This document shows, piece after piece, positions 51,878 through 61,025 of a DNA stretch of 64,000 nucleotides (within the stretch, counting starts at the first letter, position 1; each line of letters begins with the position of its first letter). The notes beneath the pieces are model-generated. The model was given only the letters and a program-made list of their open reading frames with translations, searched no databases and was not told where the DNA came from. This DNA is from Anoxynatronum sibiricum (GTDB lineage Bacteria > Bacillota > Clostridia > Peptostreptococcales > Tindalliaceae). The DNA is taken from assembly GCF_039414295.1 (NCBI RefSeq), contig NZ_JBCITM010000002.1:186001-250000 (forward strand), given 5' to 3'. The position numbers were made by a program, and so were the translations under genes.

Positions 51878-53194
51878 TTACTCTTGAAGCAACTCTGCCA
51901 TCAATTCAAGCGTGCGATCATATGTCGTCGGCTCATGAACATCTTGTTGGAGAAACTGATTGATGGCTTCTATTTTTTCAATTGCATAGTCAATTTTTCG
52001 ATTGGAACCTCTTGCATAGGCTCCTATGCTAATCAAATCTTCAGCTTCTTGATATGTTGAAAGGATCTCCTTTACTTCATTCGCCATTCGTGTATGTTCC
52101 TTTGCAACGATATTTGGCATTACACGACTTAGACTTGCCAATACATCGATGGCTGGGTAGTGAGTTCTGTTGGCAAGCTTTCTGGATAGTACGATATGCC
52201 CGTCAAGTATTCCCCGTACAGCATCGGCAATAGGTTCATTGAGGTCATCACCATCCACAAGAACTGTATATAAGCCAGTGATGGCACCATTTTCAGAAGT
52301 TCCTGACCGCTCAAGCAGCTTTGGCAATACCGCAAAAACCGATGGTGTATATCCCTTTGTTACCGGTGGTTCTCCAATTGCAAGGCCAATTTCTCGTTGA
52401 GCCATAGAAAATCTGGTAATGGAGTCCATCATCAACATCACATTCAATCCTTCATCCCGGAAATACTCAGCTACTGCACTGGCCAGGAGTGCGCCTTTCA
52501 TGCGAATCAGAGGAGGTTGGTCTGACGTGGCAACAATGACAACTGAGCGCTTTAAACCATCTTGTTGAAGATCGTTGTCAATGAACTCCCTTACCTCACG
52601 ACCACGCTCGCCAATCAGGGCAATCACATTGACATCCGCCTGAGTGTTTCTGGCAATCATGCCCAGCAATGTACTTTTACCCACACCACTACCTGCAAAA
52701 ATACCAATCCTTTGGCCATTACCGCATGTCAGCAGACCATCAATAGCTCTTACACCCAAAGGCAATGCATCCAGAATGCGACTTCTTTCAAGAGGGTTTA
52801 GCGGCTGTCCCATCACCTGATAGCTGGTTGAACCCTGAATAGGCGCTTTTCCATCAAGGGGGTTTCCTAAGCCGTCCAAAACTCTTCCCAGCAGCTGGTT
52901 GCCAACTTTGACCTTTAAGCTCGTGCCCGTAGCTTCAACTTTGCTTCCCGGACCAATTCCTTCCATATCTCCCAACGGCATTAGCAACACTTTTTTTTCT
53001 TTGAAACCAACCACTTCTGCCATGAGAGGTTTTGAATCTTTAAATGTATAGATTTTGCAAATTTCACCAATCCTCACAGAGGGACCAACTGACTCAATCG
53101 TCAGCCCAATCACTTGGGATACCCTTCCAAAGTACTTGATTAGTTCTGCCTGCTGGAGCGCTTCATGATATTTATTGAGTTCTATGGCAGGCAT
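51878..53194 (-). CDS. fliI: Flagellum-specific export ATPase FliI
   Basis: 438 residues. F1-beta-like ATPase: P-loop GIFAGSGVGKST (about 162-173), catalytic GERGREVREFI, Walker B VMLMMDSITRFSMAQREI, and PSVFAVLPKLLERSG. The C-terminal domain (about 380-438) completes it. The start overlaps the fliH stop as TAATG, coupling the two. Confidence 0.98.
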   Translation of the reverse strand: MPAIELNKYHEALQQAELIKYFGRVSQVIGLTIESVGPSVRIGEICKIYTFKDSKPLMAEVVGFKEKKVLLMPLGDMEGIGPGSKVEATGTSLKVKVGNQLLGRVLDGLGNPLDGKAPIQGSTSYQVMGQPLNPLERSRILDALPLGVRAIDGLLTCGNGQRIGIFAGSGVGKSTLLGMIARNTQADVNVIALIGERGREVREFIDNDLQQDGLKRSVVIVATSDQPPLIRMKGALLASAVAEYFRDEGLNVMLMMDSITRFSMAQREIGLAIGEPPVTKGYTPSVFAVLPKLLERSGTSENGAITGLYTVLVDGDDLNEPIADAVRGILDGHIVLSRKLANRTHYPAIDVLASLSRVMPNIVAKEHTRMANEVKEILSTYQEAEDLISIGAYARGSNRKIDYAIEKIEAINQFLQQDVHEPTTYDRTLELMAELLQE

Positions 53195-53979
53195 TAGTCA
53201 TCCCCACTTTTCAACAATTCTGTGAAGGCTGCTTCAATTTGACGAAGTTGCGTTTCAATACCGGCATCAACCTGCCCCGAGGCAGTTTCTATGACAACAC
53301 TCCCCGGACTCATGGAAGGGTCGCTTTTCACCTCTATATCATAGATGCCTTCTGTCATTAAATAGATGCGATTTTGGTAAGCATATACCAAATCGTAATC
53401 CATTTCACTCACGTGAATAACCAGATTTTCTGTATAATTGCACTTTTTGAGGCCTTCTTCAATCAGGGTGAAGATGCTCTCTTGATTGTCTTGCATTTCT
53501 GACTGAATCACGCGTCGGGAAGTTTGAATGACCAATTGAACAATCTGAGATTCAAGTTCCTTAGCTAATCGATTTCTCTCATCTATCGCCTGTTGTTTAA
53601 GTTGCTTCGCTTCCAGCAAAATCGACATCGTTTCCTGATAGCCAGATTCTTTACCCTCTGCAGAGCCAGCCTCAAAACCGGCATGATACCCTTCTTCTTT
53701 AGCTTGTTCCAGTGCTTTAAGACTATCCTGGTAGCTTTTCTCGAGAATTTCAGCAGCTTCTTTTTCGGCCTGCTCAATAAGCATCGTTGACTCTTCTTCG
53801 GCTTTGGAAATAATGGATTCTCTTTCTTGATGCCATGTTTCATACGCTGGATAGCTTTCATTAGGCATGTCATCATTTTCGGGCAGCGTTATTTCTTTTT
53901 TCTGGCTCTGAAAAGCACGTGCTTTAATTTCAATTTTATCGCCGATCTGCAATTGACTGGATTTGTAAATTTTATACAA
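53194..53979 (-). CDS. fliH: Flagellar assembly protein FliH
   Basis: Regulator that binds FliI, 261 residues from TTG 53979. An ATG at 53988 in the same frame is only 2-3 bases from the GGAGGGG ribosome site, so the TTG is preferred; the start overlaps the fliG stop. A long charged coiled coil with Gly/Ala repeats spans about 60-140, as expected for FliH (GFEAGSAEGKESGYQ). The C-terminal globular region contains VDAGIETQLRQIEAAFTELL. The upstream 40 codons of the open frame are inside fliG and are not used. Confidence 0.92.
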   Translation of the reverse strand: MYKIYKSSQLQIGDKIEIKARAFQSQKKEITLPENDDMPNESYPAYETWHQERESIISKAEEESTMLIEQAEKEAAEILEKSYQDSLKALEQAKEEGYHAGFEAGSAEGKESGYQETMSILLEAKQLKQQAIDERNRLAKELESQIVQLVIQTSRRVIQSEMQDNQESIFTLIEEGLKKCNYTENLVIHVSEMDYDLVYAYQNRIYLMTEGIYDIEVKSDPSMSPGSVVIETASGQVDAGIETQLRQIEAAFTELLKSGDD

Positions 53980-54991
53980 TAATGTCATCCCCTCCACCAC
54001 GAGCAATAATAATATCTCCGGAGTCTTCCAATTTTCTGATGACATTGACAATCTTCTGCTGTGCTTCTTCCACATCTCGTAGACGTATGGGACCCATAAA
54101 CTCCATATCTTCACGTATCATTTCAGCCATGCGCTTAGACATGTTGCTGTAGAATACATTTGCCAGTTCTTCCGTGGCTCCCTTGAGGGCAATCGCCATG
54201 TCACTGTTGTCAATTTCACGGATGAACCGTTGAATAGAGGTGCTGTCCAGGTTGATGATATCTTCAAAGACAAACATTTTCTTGCGAATTTGCTCTGCCA
54301 GTTCAGCGTCTTGAATTTCAAGTGTATCCATGATGTTTTTCTCTGTCCCGCGATCAACTGCATTGAGGATGTCAACAATCGTTTGAATGCCGCCAGCACT
54401 GGTATAATCCTGACTTACCAATGATGATAGGTTTTTTTCTAGAACCATCTCCACTTCTTTGATGATCTCGGGAGAAGTTCGATCCATGGTCGCAATCCGT
54501 TGTGCAACCTCGGACTGCTTCTCCTGCGGCAATGCTGACAGAACCTGTGATGATTGCTCTGGAGACAAGTATGCCAATATGAGTGCAATAGTTTGAGGGT
54601 GTTCATTCTGAATAAAGTTAAGTAAGTGACTTGGGTCTGCCTTGCGAGCAAAGTCGAATGGTTTAACCTGAAGAGAGGCGGTCAGCTTGTTGATGATATC
54701 CATGGCTCTTTCAGATCCAAGTGCTTTTTCCAGCACATCTTTTGCGTAGTTAATACCGCCTTCAGAAATGTATTCCTGCGCCACACATATTTGATAAAAC
54801 TCTTCAAGAATACGTTCCTTTTCTTCAGGTGCCACTTTTTTCATATTGGCAATTTCCAGTGTTAATTCTTCAATTTCTTCATCATGAAGGTTTTTGAAAA
54901 TCTGCGATGAATACTCCGGCCCCAGGCTGATCAACAAGATAGCAGCCTTCTCTTTGCCGCTCAGTTGACCTTTAGAACCCCGCTTACTCAT
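53972..54991 (-). CDS. fliG: Flagellar motor switch protein FliG
   Basis: 339 residues. N-terminal domain KEKAAILLISLGPEYSSQIF, middle EHPQTIALILAYL with LPQEKQSEVAQRIA, and the C-terminal motor domain with FVFEDIINLD, LKGA and the EFMGPIRLRDVEEAQQKIV segment. It carries the charged residues facing MotA. Start ATG behind AGGGGTGG. The gene is 12 bases after fliF. Confidence 0.98.
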   Translation of the reverse strand: MSKRGSKGQLSGKEKAAILLISLGPEYSSQIFKNLHDEEIEELTLEIANMKKVAPEEKERILEEFYQICVAQEYISEGGINYAKDVLEKALGSERAMDIINKLTASLQVKPFDFARKADPSHLLNFIQNEHPQTIALILAYLSPEQSSQVLSALPQEKQSEVAQRIATMDRTSPEIIKEVEMVLEKNLSSLVSQDYTSAGGIQTIVDILNAVDRGTEKNIMDTLEIQDAELAEQIRKKMFVFEDIINLDSTSIQRFIREIDNSDMAIALKGATEELANVFYSNMSKRMAEMIREDMEFMGPIRLRDVEEAQQKIVNVIRKLEDSGDIIIARGGGDDIIV

Positions 54992-55003
54992 AATTGTCCA
55001 CCC

Positions 55004-56527
55004 CTAATCCTCGCTGAGCCAGTTTCTCAACAGATGTGAAATCGCTTCAGGATTTTTATCAACCAATTTTTCAATTTGTTGTTTTACCTGAGAACCTGAC
55101 ATTTCCAGGTCGAGTTCATCTTCAGGCACTTGGTCTTGAAATGCCATATCCAATTCAAGATCATTCTCTGGTTCTTTTCTGGTGAATCGTCTATATAGAA
55201 GAAAACTGCCCACCAGCGCAACCACAGCCAACACCACCAGCAACCACACTGGAATAACCGGAGCAACAGCAGTAGAAAAGTCTGGCACGACTGGTACATC
55301 GAACCGTTGAACACCGACCTGAACAACTCTTGTATCCAGGCCAGCGGCTGCAGAGATGATACTCATCAGTTCTGTGCGTTCATCATCCGTTAAGTTGCCA
55401 TCTGGCAGTGCATCACTATTGATGAAAACCGCAACAGTAATATCTTGAACCTGCCCTTGTGCTTTGATTATTTTCTGTCGGAGTTCGTTGATCTCATAGT
55501 TGATCGTTCTACTGGCTTCTTCGTATGTAGTGGTTGTTCCATCCATCTCAACATACTGGACGACATCTTCCACATTTGGGTCTGTTCCAGGGACTGCCCC
55601 TCCACCCTCAGAAACAGAGGATCGGTGCAATTCCTGCAGACTTCTGGCTATTCCTTCAGTTTCATCTTCAATTGGTGGTGAAAACTGCTGGATTTCAGTT
55701 ACTTCACTGTTGAAATCAAGTCTGACATTCGCCATAACAACCACATTTCCATACCCATAAACAGTTGACAAAAAGTCAGTGATGCTTTTTTCAAGGTCAC
55801 TCTTAACCGTTCGCTGCATAGTGAGCTGGTTGCCTACTTCCATGGCTTCAGTAGATTCCTGGAGTTGGCTCAAAACACGTCCATCGGGTCCGTGAACTGT
55901 CACATTTTCTGGAATCAATCCATCAACCGCATTCGACACCAATACTGCAATGCCATTGACACTGGCATCATCAAGCTGGTTTTGTAGATCTAAAAAAACT
56001 GATGCTTTTGAAAAGGACTGTTCATCACCAAGGAGAAAACCTGAACGTTCAGGAATCGAGATGTTAACAACTGCCTTTCGGACCCCTGGAATTTCTTCTA
56101 TGGTAGCTGCCAGAAAGTTTTGTTGGGCCAGTTGAATCCTTCTGGAACGTTCTTCACTTGTCATCATAAAAGAATTGCCCGAAAAAGCCTCTTCAAATGA
56201 AAATCTGGCGGTAGGCAGGCCTTCGGTCGCTACAACCACCTGAGCTCTTTTTTCGTCACTCTTGGGCACTTCAATAATTCGACTGGTTGCCCCCAGCTGC
56301 GCTCGAATATTATTAGCCTGAAGGGCATTCATAACCTCTCCTGATTGTTGAGGGTCTAAATTGTCATAAAGAACAACATACTCAGTTCTCGTCACATAAA
56401 AAATAACGCCCGTCGCAATCAACAGGACCAACGCCAGTGCGACAGCCATAGTGATCTTTTGTTTTTTGGTGTATTGTAGAAAAAACTCATTAAGCTGTGC
56501 ACGTATTTTTTCAAGAGCCTCTGCCAT
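55004..56527 (-). CDS. fliF: Flagellar MS-ring protein FliF
   Basis: 507 residues. A first membrane segment at about 24-46, periplasmic YscJ/FliF domains with LYDNLDPQQSGEVMNALQA and SIPERSGFLLGDEQ, a second membrane segment at about 420-442, and a C-terminal FliG-binding tail ending in HLLRNWLSED. Base plate of the flagellum. Start ATG 56527 with GAGGTG upstream. It lies 30 bases after fliE. Confidence 0.97.
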   Translation of the reverse strand: MAEALEKIRAQLNEFFLQYTKKQKITMAVALALVLLIATGVIFYVTRTEYVVLYDNLDPQQSGEVMNALQANNIRAQLGATSRIIEVPKSDEKRAQVVVATEGLPTARFSFEEAFSGNSFMMTSEERSRRIQLAQQNFLAATIEEIPGVRKAVVNISIPERSGFLLGDEQSFSKASVFLDLQNQLDDASVNGIAVLVSNAVDGLIPENVTVHGPDGRVLSQLQESTEAMEVGNQLTMQRTVKSDLEKSITDFLSTVYGYGNVVVMANVRLDFNSEVTEIQQFSPPIEDETEGIARSLQELHRSSVSEGGGAVPGTDPNVEDVVQYVEMDGTTTTYEEASRTINYEINELRQKIIKAQGQVQDITVAVFINSDALPDGNLTDDERTELMSIISAAAGLDTRVVQVGVQRFDVPVVPDFSTAVAPVIPVWLLVVLAVVALVGSFLLYRRFTRKEPENDLELDMAFQDQVPEDELDLEMSGSQVKQQIEKLVDKNPEAISHLLRNWLSED

Positions 56528-56557
56528 CGATCCTGTTCACCTCAACTTATTGGTTGA

Positions 56558-56857
56558 TTAAATTTGCATCCGCATTATTTCTCGATATGCTTCCATTACT
56601 TTCCCACGCACCGCTGCTACCATTTGAAAAGCAATCTCAGCTTTTTGTCCGGCAATGATCACATCATGCAAATTATCCACTTGACCCGTGGCCAGTTTCT
56701 CGGCGTATTGATTTGATTCCAATTGAAGCTCATTGGTTTCCCTAAGGGCGTTCTCCATCACTGCCAAAAATGAACTTTGCTCCTGATTTGTCTGCTTTTG
56801 ATCAAATAAACCAAGGCTGCTTTCCGTCATTAAACGACTGACCGACATCAATTCCAT
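56558..56857 (-). CDS. fliE: Flagellar hook-basal body protein FliE
   Basis: 99 residues. NALRETNELQLESNQYAEKLATG and VIIAGQKAEIAFQMVAAVR, ending YREIMRMQI, are the FliE signature. It joins the MS ring to the rod. Start ATG behind GGGAGG at eight bases. Confidence 0.96.
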   Translation of the reverse strand: MELMSVSRLMTESSLGLFDQKQTNQEQSSFLAVMENALRETNELQLESNQYAEKLATGQVDNLHDVIIAGQKAEIAFQMVAAVRGKVMEAYREIMRMQI

Positions 56858-56882
56858 TGTTCATTCCTCCCGAATCTTTAAC

Positions 56883-57326
56883 CTATCTTCCAATTTCCAG
56901 TGCACGTTGAGCCATATTTTTTGATGTATTCATGGCATTAACATTCGCCTCATATGCTCTGGATGCAGTGATCAAATTGGCCATTTCGGTCATGATATCA
57001 ACATTGGGCATTTCCACATATCCTTCACTGTTTGCGTCAGGATGGCCTGGATCATACACCATTTTATTAGGTGCTGGATCATGATGAATGCCTGTTACCT
57101 CAACGCCACCAATGCCATATTGATTTTTGCTTGCCTGATTGAGGAAATGTGAGAAGGGAAGAGGAGATGTTTTTTCTCGAAATGTAACAACCTGTCGTCG
57201 ATAGGGTGTGCCGCTGGCAGTTCTTGTGGTATTCGCATTTGCAATGTTCTTAGAGATAACATCCATGCGAAGTCTTTCGGCAGTCAATCCCGTCGCGCTA
57301 ATGTTCATCGAATTGAAGAGGCTCAT
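56883..57326 (-). CDS. flgC: Flagellar basal-body rod protein FlgC
   Basis: 147 residues. N-terminal MNISATGLTAERLRMDVIS with KNIANANTTRT, central NVDIMTEMANLITASRAYEANV, and terminal AQRALEIGR are all conserved rod features. Start ATG behind GAAGGAGG. It lies 2 bases after flgB. Confidence 0.97.
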   Translation of the reverse strand: MSLFNSMNISATGLTAERLRMDVISKNIANANTTRTASGTPYRRQVVTFREKTSPLPFSHFLNQASKNQYGIGGVEVTGIHHDPAPNKMVYDPGHPDANSEGYVEMPNVDIMTEMANLITASRAYEANVNAMNTSKNMAQRALEIGR

Positions 57327-57328
57327 GG

Positions 57329-57736
57329 CTATTTACCTCCTTCTGTAATGGCTGTGCGCAATCTCTGAAAACTACTGTTCACTCGCGCACTGAGTGTTTG
57401 ATATAACAGTTCATTTTTCACACGCTCGGCTGATTCAACATCGATATCAACATTGTTGCCATCTCTTCGAGTACTGTAAGATTGATGTTGTCTTACCTCA
57501 TGTCGAACATCATCTATAGAAGCCGTTCCAATAGGCATATGCCGTTGATGTGTTTGCCAGCCCGCAAGGGATGAGCCGTTCAGCACATTCTGGAGAATCG
57601 ATTCAAATTCAACGCTGCTTTTTTTAAATCCCGGCGTGTTCACGTTGGCGATGTTATTGCTGATAACTTCGTTTCGCTTCCACGATGCATCTAACGCTTT
57701 CGACATCATGTCAACATTTTGATAGAGATTTATCAT
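57329..57736 (-). CDS. flgB: Flagellar basal-body rod protein FlgB
   Basis: 135 residues. WKRNEVISNNIANVNTPGFK near the N-terminus and the C-terminal YQTLSARVNSSFQRLRTAI define the family. First gene of the fla/che operon, 246 bases downstream of codY. Start ATG behind AAGGAGG at ten bases. Confidence 0.97.
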   Translation of the reverse strand: MINLYQNVDMMSKALDASWKRNEVISNNIANVNTPGFKKSSVEFESILQNVLNGSSLAGWQTHQRHMPIGTASIDDVRHEVRQHQSYSTRRDGNNVDIDVESAERVKNELLYQTLSARVNSSFQRLRTAITEGGK

Positions 57737-57821
57737 TCTCGAGCTTCCTCCTTGTAAGTTGATGTTGGAAGAATGTATGCGCTATGCAAATCACCTGATG
57801 GGACATTATTTCACAAAGTCT

Positions 57822-57827
57822 ATTATA
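57822..57827 (-). promoter_or_regulatory. Candidate -10 element of the fla/che operon
   Basis: A perfect TATAAT sits about 90 bases upstream of flgB on the minus strand. No good -35 hexamer is at 17 bases (GACCCC); an A-run (CAAAAAAAAG) lies further upstream and may act as an UP element. The lack of a -35 suggests an activator or another sigma-dependent element. No SigD-type GCCGATAA was found here. Confidence 0.45.
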
Positions 57828-57928
57828 GCACAGTGAAAGATTTTGGGGTCTTTTTTTTGAGCTTTTAACATATATTAAGACCATAGGATCAGTTATTACA
57901 CCCTAAATACCGATCCTTAAATATATGG

Positions 57929-57959
57929 AAAAAAGAAGCCATTGAATAACGACTTCTTT
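57929..57959 (-). terminator. Intrinsic terminator after codY
   Basis: Minus strand 9-bp stem AAAGAAGTC/GGCTTCTTT (one G-T pair, loop of 10) followed by a continuous U-run (TTTTTT). It starts 24 bases after the codY stop and separates codY from the fla/che operon. Confidence 0.75.
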
Positions 57960-57982
57960 CTTGTATCAATTTGTCACTATTG

Positions 57983-58762
57983 TTACCGTTTTAACTTTCG
58001 TAATTCCTCCAACAAACGTGTATTAAGAATACGGATATGGGTTCCTTTCATACCCAACGAGCGGGATTCGATCACTCCGGCGCTTTCAAACTTGCGAAGG
58101 GCATTCACAATAACCGATCGTGTAATTCCCACACGGTCAGCAATCTTGCTGGCGACAAGCAGCCCTTCAGTCCCGTTCAGTTCATTGAAGATATGTTCCA
58201 CCGCCTCAAGCTCTGAATACGAAAGTGTGTCAATTGCCATTTTAACGACTGCTTTCTTGCGGGCTTCTTCTTCAATTTCATCAGATTTGGCTCTCAGAAT
58301 TTCCAGACCAACAACAGTCGCACTGTATTCTGCCATCACCAAATCATCATCAGCGAACTCAGTGTCGTGCCTAGCCAGCACCATCGTCCCCAATCGTTGA
58401 CCACTTCCGTTGATGGGAACCACCGTCACCAATTTATTATAACTTTGCACATCATACTTGAAAAGCTTAAGCAGTGCGTCTTTGGTGATGTTTGACTGTG
58501 TTTCTGTAACAAGAAGTAGTTGTTCGTTGTATTCTTCAGGAAATCTCTTTTCGCCGGTTTGCTCATCCAGGATAATCGGGCAGTCTGAAGTATCTGTCAA
58601 GCTGACACCAAGCACTTTTCCTTTCGAACTGGCAACATAGACATTTGCATCAAGAATATCGCTGAGGGTTCTGCACAATTCATTGAAAGATACGGCATTT
58701 TCTGATGATTTTTGAAGAATCGAATTGATTCTTCTGGTTTTTTCCAATAATGAAGCGGACAT
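57983..58762 (-). CDS. codY: Global transcriptional regulator CodY
   Basis: 259 residues. The N-terminal GAF domain (about 1-155) binds branched-chain amino acids. The C-terminal winged helix-turn-helix is highly conserved: DRVGITRSVIVNALRKFES, then AGVIESRSLGMKGT. It represses nutrient-scavenging and motility genes when nutrients are plentiful. In Bacillus codY is directly upstream of fla/che and represses it; the same adjacency is seen here. Start ATG behind AGGAGG at seven bases. Confidence 0.98.
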   Translation of the reverse strand: MSASLLEKTRRINSILQKSSENAVSFNELCRTLSDILDANVYVASSKGKVLGVSLTDTSDCPIILDEQTGEKRFPEEYNEQLLLVTETQSNITKDALLKLFKYDVQSYNKLVTVVPINGSGQRLGTMVLARHDTEFADDDLVMAEYSATVVGLEILRAKSDEIEEEARKKAVVKMAIDTLSYSELEAVEHIFNELNGTEGLLVASKIADRVGITRSVIVNALRKFESAGVIESRSLGMKGTHIRILNTRLLEELRKLKR

Positions 58763-58788
58763 TACGGAACCTCCTTTTAGTTGTCGTT

Positions 58789-58812
58789 GTTATATGTGAT
58801 CTTTCATATAAC
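58789..58812. repeat. Perfect inverted repeat over the codY -10 region
   Basis: GTTATATG and CATATAAC, 8-base arms, 8-base spacer. The right arm overlaps the proposed -10 of codY. It could be an operator or form a leader hairpin. Confidence 0.5.
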
Positions 58813-58831
58813 GTTTCTTCTGCATAATCAA
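58803..58831 (-). promoter_or_regulatory. Candidate codY promoter
   Basis: Minus strand TTGATT, 17 bases, TATGAA. Moderate match to SigA. It lies in the 94-base gap between topA and codY. Confidence 0.45.
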
Positions 58832-58842
58832 ATCCTAACACA

Positions 58843-58857
58843 ATTATTCAAAAAATT
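58843..58857. promoter_or_regulatory. CodY-box-like sequence upstream of codY
   Basis: ATTATTCAAAAAATT matches 12 of 15 positions of the CodY consensus AATTTTCWGAAAATT. It is 12 bases upstream of the proposed -35 and overlaps the first base of the topA stop codon. It suggests autoregulation, but A/T-rich intergenic DNA often gives such matches. Confidence 0.3.
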
Positions 58858-60959
58858 CAACTTGTTTTTTCCGTCGTTTCCTCAAAATGTGCTTTTTCAA
58901 ATCCGCACGTTTTGTCGGGACAAACCAGTTTAGTTTCTTTTTTGGTTTTTTTAATGGTCAGCAACGATTGACATTTGGGACATTTTTCATTTACAGGCTG
59001 ATTCCACGAGACAAACCGACATTCCGGAAACTGGTTGCAGCCATAAAAGACGCGCCCTTTTTTGGATTTGCGTTCTACTACCTCTCCATTATCACATAGA
59101 GGACATGGGATTCCCAGCTTTTTAACGAAAGGTTTCGTATTGCTACATTCTGGATAGTTTGAACAAGCAAGAAATTTTCCATACCGCCCATACTTGATCA
59201 GCATTGGTGAACCACATTTGTCACACAGTTCATCACTTTCTTCAACAAAGTCAACTTCTTCAACATGTTCATCAGCATGTTTCAGCATTACTTCAAATGG
59301 TTCAAAAAATGAACGTATAATTCGCTTCCATTCTTCGTTGCCTGCTTCCACTTCATCCAGCTGCTTTTCCATCTCTGCTGTGAAATTGACTTCAATAATT
59401 TGACCAAAATAATCTTCAAGAAGTCGGGTGACTAACACTCCCAACTCAGTTGGCTTCAAATTCTTACTTTCTCTGATCACATATCCTCTTGAAAGAATTG
59501 TGCTGATGGTCGGTGCGTAGGTGCTGGGACGTCCAATGCCAAGTTCTTCCATCGCTTTGACCAGACTTGCTTCTGTATATCTGGCTGGCGGCTGGGTAAA
59601 ATGCTGGGACGGCGTTGTGGCGTCTATATCAAAAATATCTCCCTCTTCAAGCCTTGGAAGCAATTGATCTTTCGCTACTGTGGCAAAACTATATACTTTC
59701 AGAAAGCCATCAAAAATCAAGCGGGAACCATTGGCTTTAAACTGGCACTCTTTTACATCGAACATGGCAACGATTGATTGATATCTTGCTGATTGCATAC
59801 GGCTGGCGACGAATCGTTCCCAAATAAGTCGGTATAGTTTATACTGATCATTTGACAAAAATGATTTCAGTTCATCTGGGGTCTTCAAGACATCCGTTGG
59901 TCGAATGGCTTCATGCGCATCCTGAACTGCACCGCCTTGTTTTTTCTTTTTTGCAACACTGCTTTTGCTTTTGCTCAGATATTCTTTTCCATATTTATCC
60001 AGGATATAAGCCTGCACACCGGCCTCGGCTTCCTCTGATATTCGGGTTGAGTCTGTTCTTAAATAGGTAATAAGACCGACACTTCCATCCTTGCCAAGAT
60101 CGATTCCTTCATAAAGCTGTTGTGCCACCATCATGGTTTTTCGTGTAGCAAAACCAATACGATTTGAAGCTTCTTGCTGCAAGGTACTGGTTGTGAACGG
60201 CTCTGCCGGATTGCGTTTCTTTTCTCCTTCTTTTATATGAGAAACAGACAACGTAGATTGATCAATGCGCTGTAATATGCGATCAACTGCATCCTGGTTT
60301 GGTAATTTCTTGTTGCCATTTTCATCCTGATGAAAAGCAACTTTCAACCGGTCTTTTCTTGAGTTAACAATGTCCAACTCTAAATTCCAATACTCCTGGG
60401 GTATAAAACGTTTAATTTCTTCTTCACGGTCTTTGATCATTTTAGTAGCAACTGACTGCACACGCCCCGCACTAAGACCTTTTCTCAGTTTTTTCCACAA
60501 TAATGGACTCAGCTTGTAGCCAACCAGGCGATCCAACACGCGCCTAGCCTGTTGAGCGTCAACCAATTGCTTATCAATTACACGGGGGTTTTTCACAGCC
60601 GTTTTAATGGCATTTTTTGTAATTTCATTGAAAACAATCCGACACGGTTCTTCATCGGAGAGGTTGAGTGCCTTTGCCAGATGCCATGAGATGGCTTCGC
60701 CTTCCCGGTCAAGGTCAGTTGCCAGTAATACTTTTTTAGCTTTTTTTGCTTCCTTTTTTATCTCATTCAATATCGGACCTTTGCCTCGAATGGTAATATA
60801 TTGCGGTTCAAAATCATGGTCAATATCCACTCCCATTTTACTTTTAGGCAGATCGATGATATGACCCACAGTCGCTTTAACTGTATAGTGACTACCAAGA
60901 AATTTCTTTATGGTTTTGGCTTTTGCCGGCGACTCGACAATGACCAGTGATTTGGACAT
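58857..60959 (-). CDS. topA: DNA topoisomerase I (type IA)
   Basis: 700 residues. TOPRIM domain with VESPAKAKTIKKFLG and ATDLDREGEAI. Catalytic Tyr299 in ITYLRTDST. The conserved ELGIGRPSTYAPTI segment is present. The C-terminus has three zinc-ribbon modules: CDKC...CSNYPEC, CPLC...CNQFPEC and CPKC...CPDKTC. It relaxes negative supercoils. Start ATG behind GAGGTG, with a good promoter at 60997-61025. It follows dprA and precedes codY; the Bacillus genes between topA and codY are missing here. Confidence 0.98.
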   Translation of the reverse strand: MSKSLVIVESPAKAKTIKKFLGSHYTVKATVGHIIDLPKSKMGVDIDHDFEPQYITIRGKGPILNEIKKEAKKAKKVLLATDLDREGEAISWHLAKALNLSDEEPCRIVFNEITKNAIKTAVKNPRVIDKQLVDAQQARRVLDRLVGYKLSPLLWKKLRKGLSAGRVQSVATKMIKDREEEIKRFIPQEYWNLELDIVNSRKDRLKVAFHQDENGNKKLPNQDAVDRILQRIDQSTLSVSHIKEGEKKRNPAEPFTTSTLQQEASNRIGFATRKTMMVAQQLYEGIDLGKDGSVGLITYLRTDSTRISEEAEAGVQAYILDKYGKEYLSKSKSSVAKKKKQGGAVQDAHEAIRPTDVLKTPDELKSFLSNDQYKLYRLIWERFVASRMQSARYQSIVAMFDVKECQFKANGSRLIFDGFLKVYSFATVAKDQLLPRLEEGDIFDIDATTPSQHFTQPPARYTEASLVKAMEELGIGRPSTYAPTISTILSRGYVIRESKNLKPTELGVLVTRLLEDYFGQIIEVNFTAEMEKQLDEVEAGNEEWKRIIRSFFEPFEVMLKHADEHVEEVDFVEESDELCDKCGSPMLIKYGRYGKFLACSNYPECSNTKPFVKKLGIPCPLCDNGEVVERKSKKGRVFYGCNQFPECRFVSWNQPVNEKCPKCQSLLTIKKTKKETKLVCPDKTCGFEKAHFEETTEKTS

Positions 60960-60996
60960 GGAAACACCTCATTTGCATTTTAAAAACTCACGGTCG

Positions 60997-61025
60997 ATTA
61001 TATCAGGTTTTCAATATACTGTAAA
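60997..61025 (-). promoter_or_regulatory. SigA-type promoter of topA
   Basis: Minus strand TTTACA, 17 bases, TATAAT: one mismatch in the -35 and a perfect -10. It overlaps the last codons of dprA. Predicted start about 30 bases before the topA ATG. Confidence 0.75.

Noticed and set aside
53980..54114. Longer fliH start inside fliG
   Set aside because: The 42-codon extension is coded in another frame of fliG and gives a hydrophobic, non-FliH-like N-terminus; the TTG at 53979 has a proper ribosome site.
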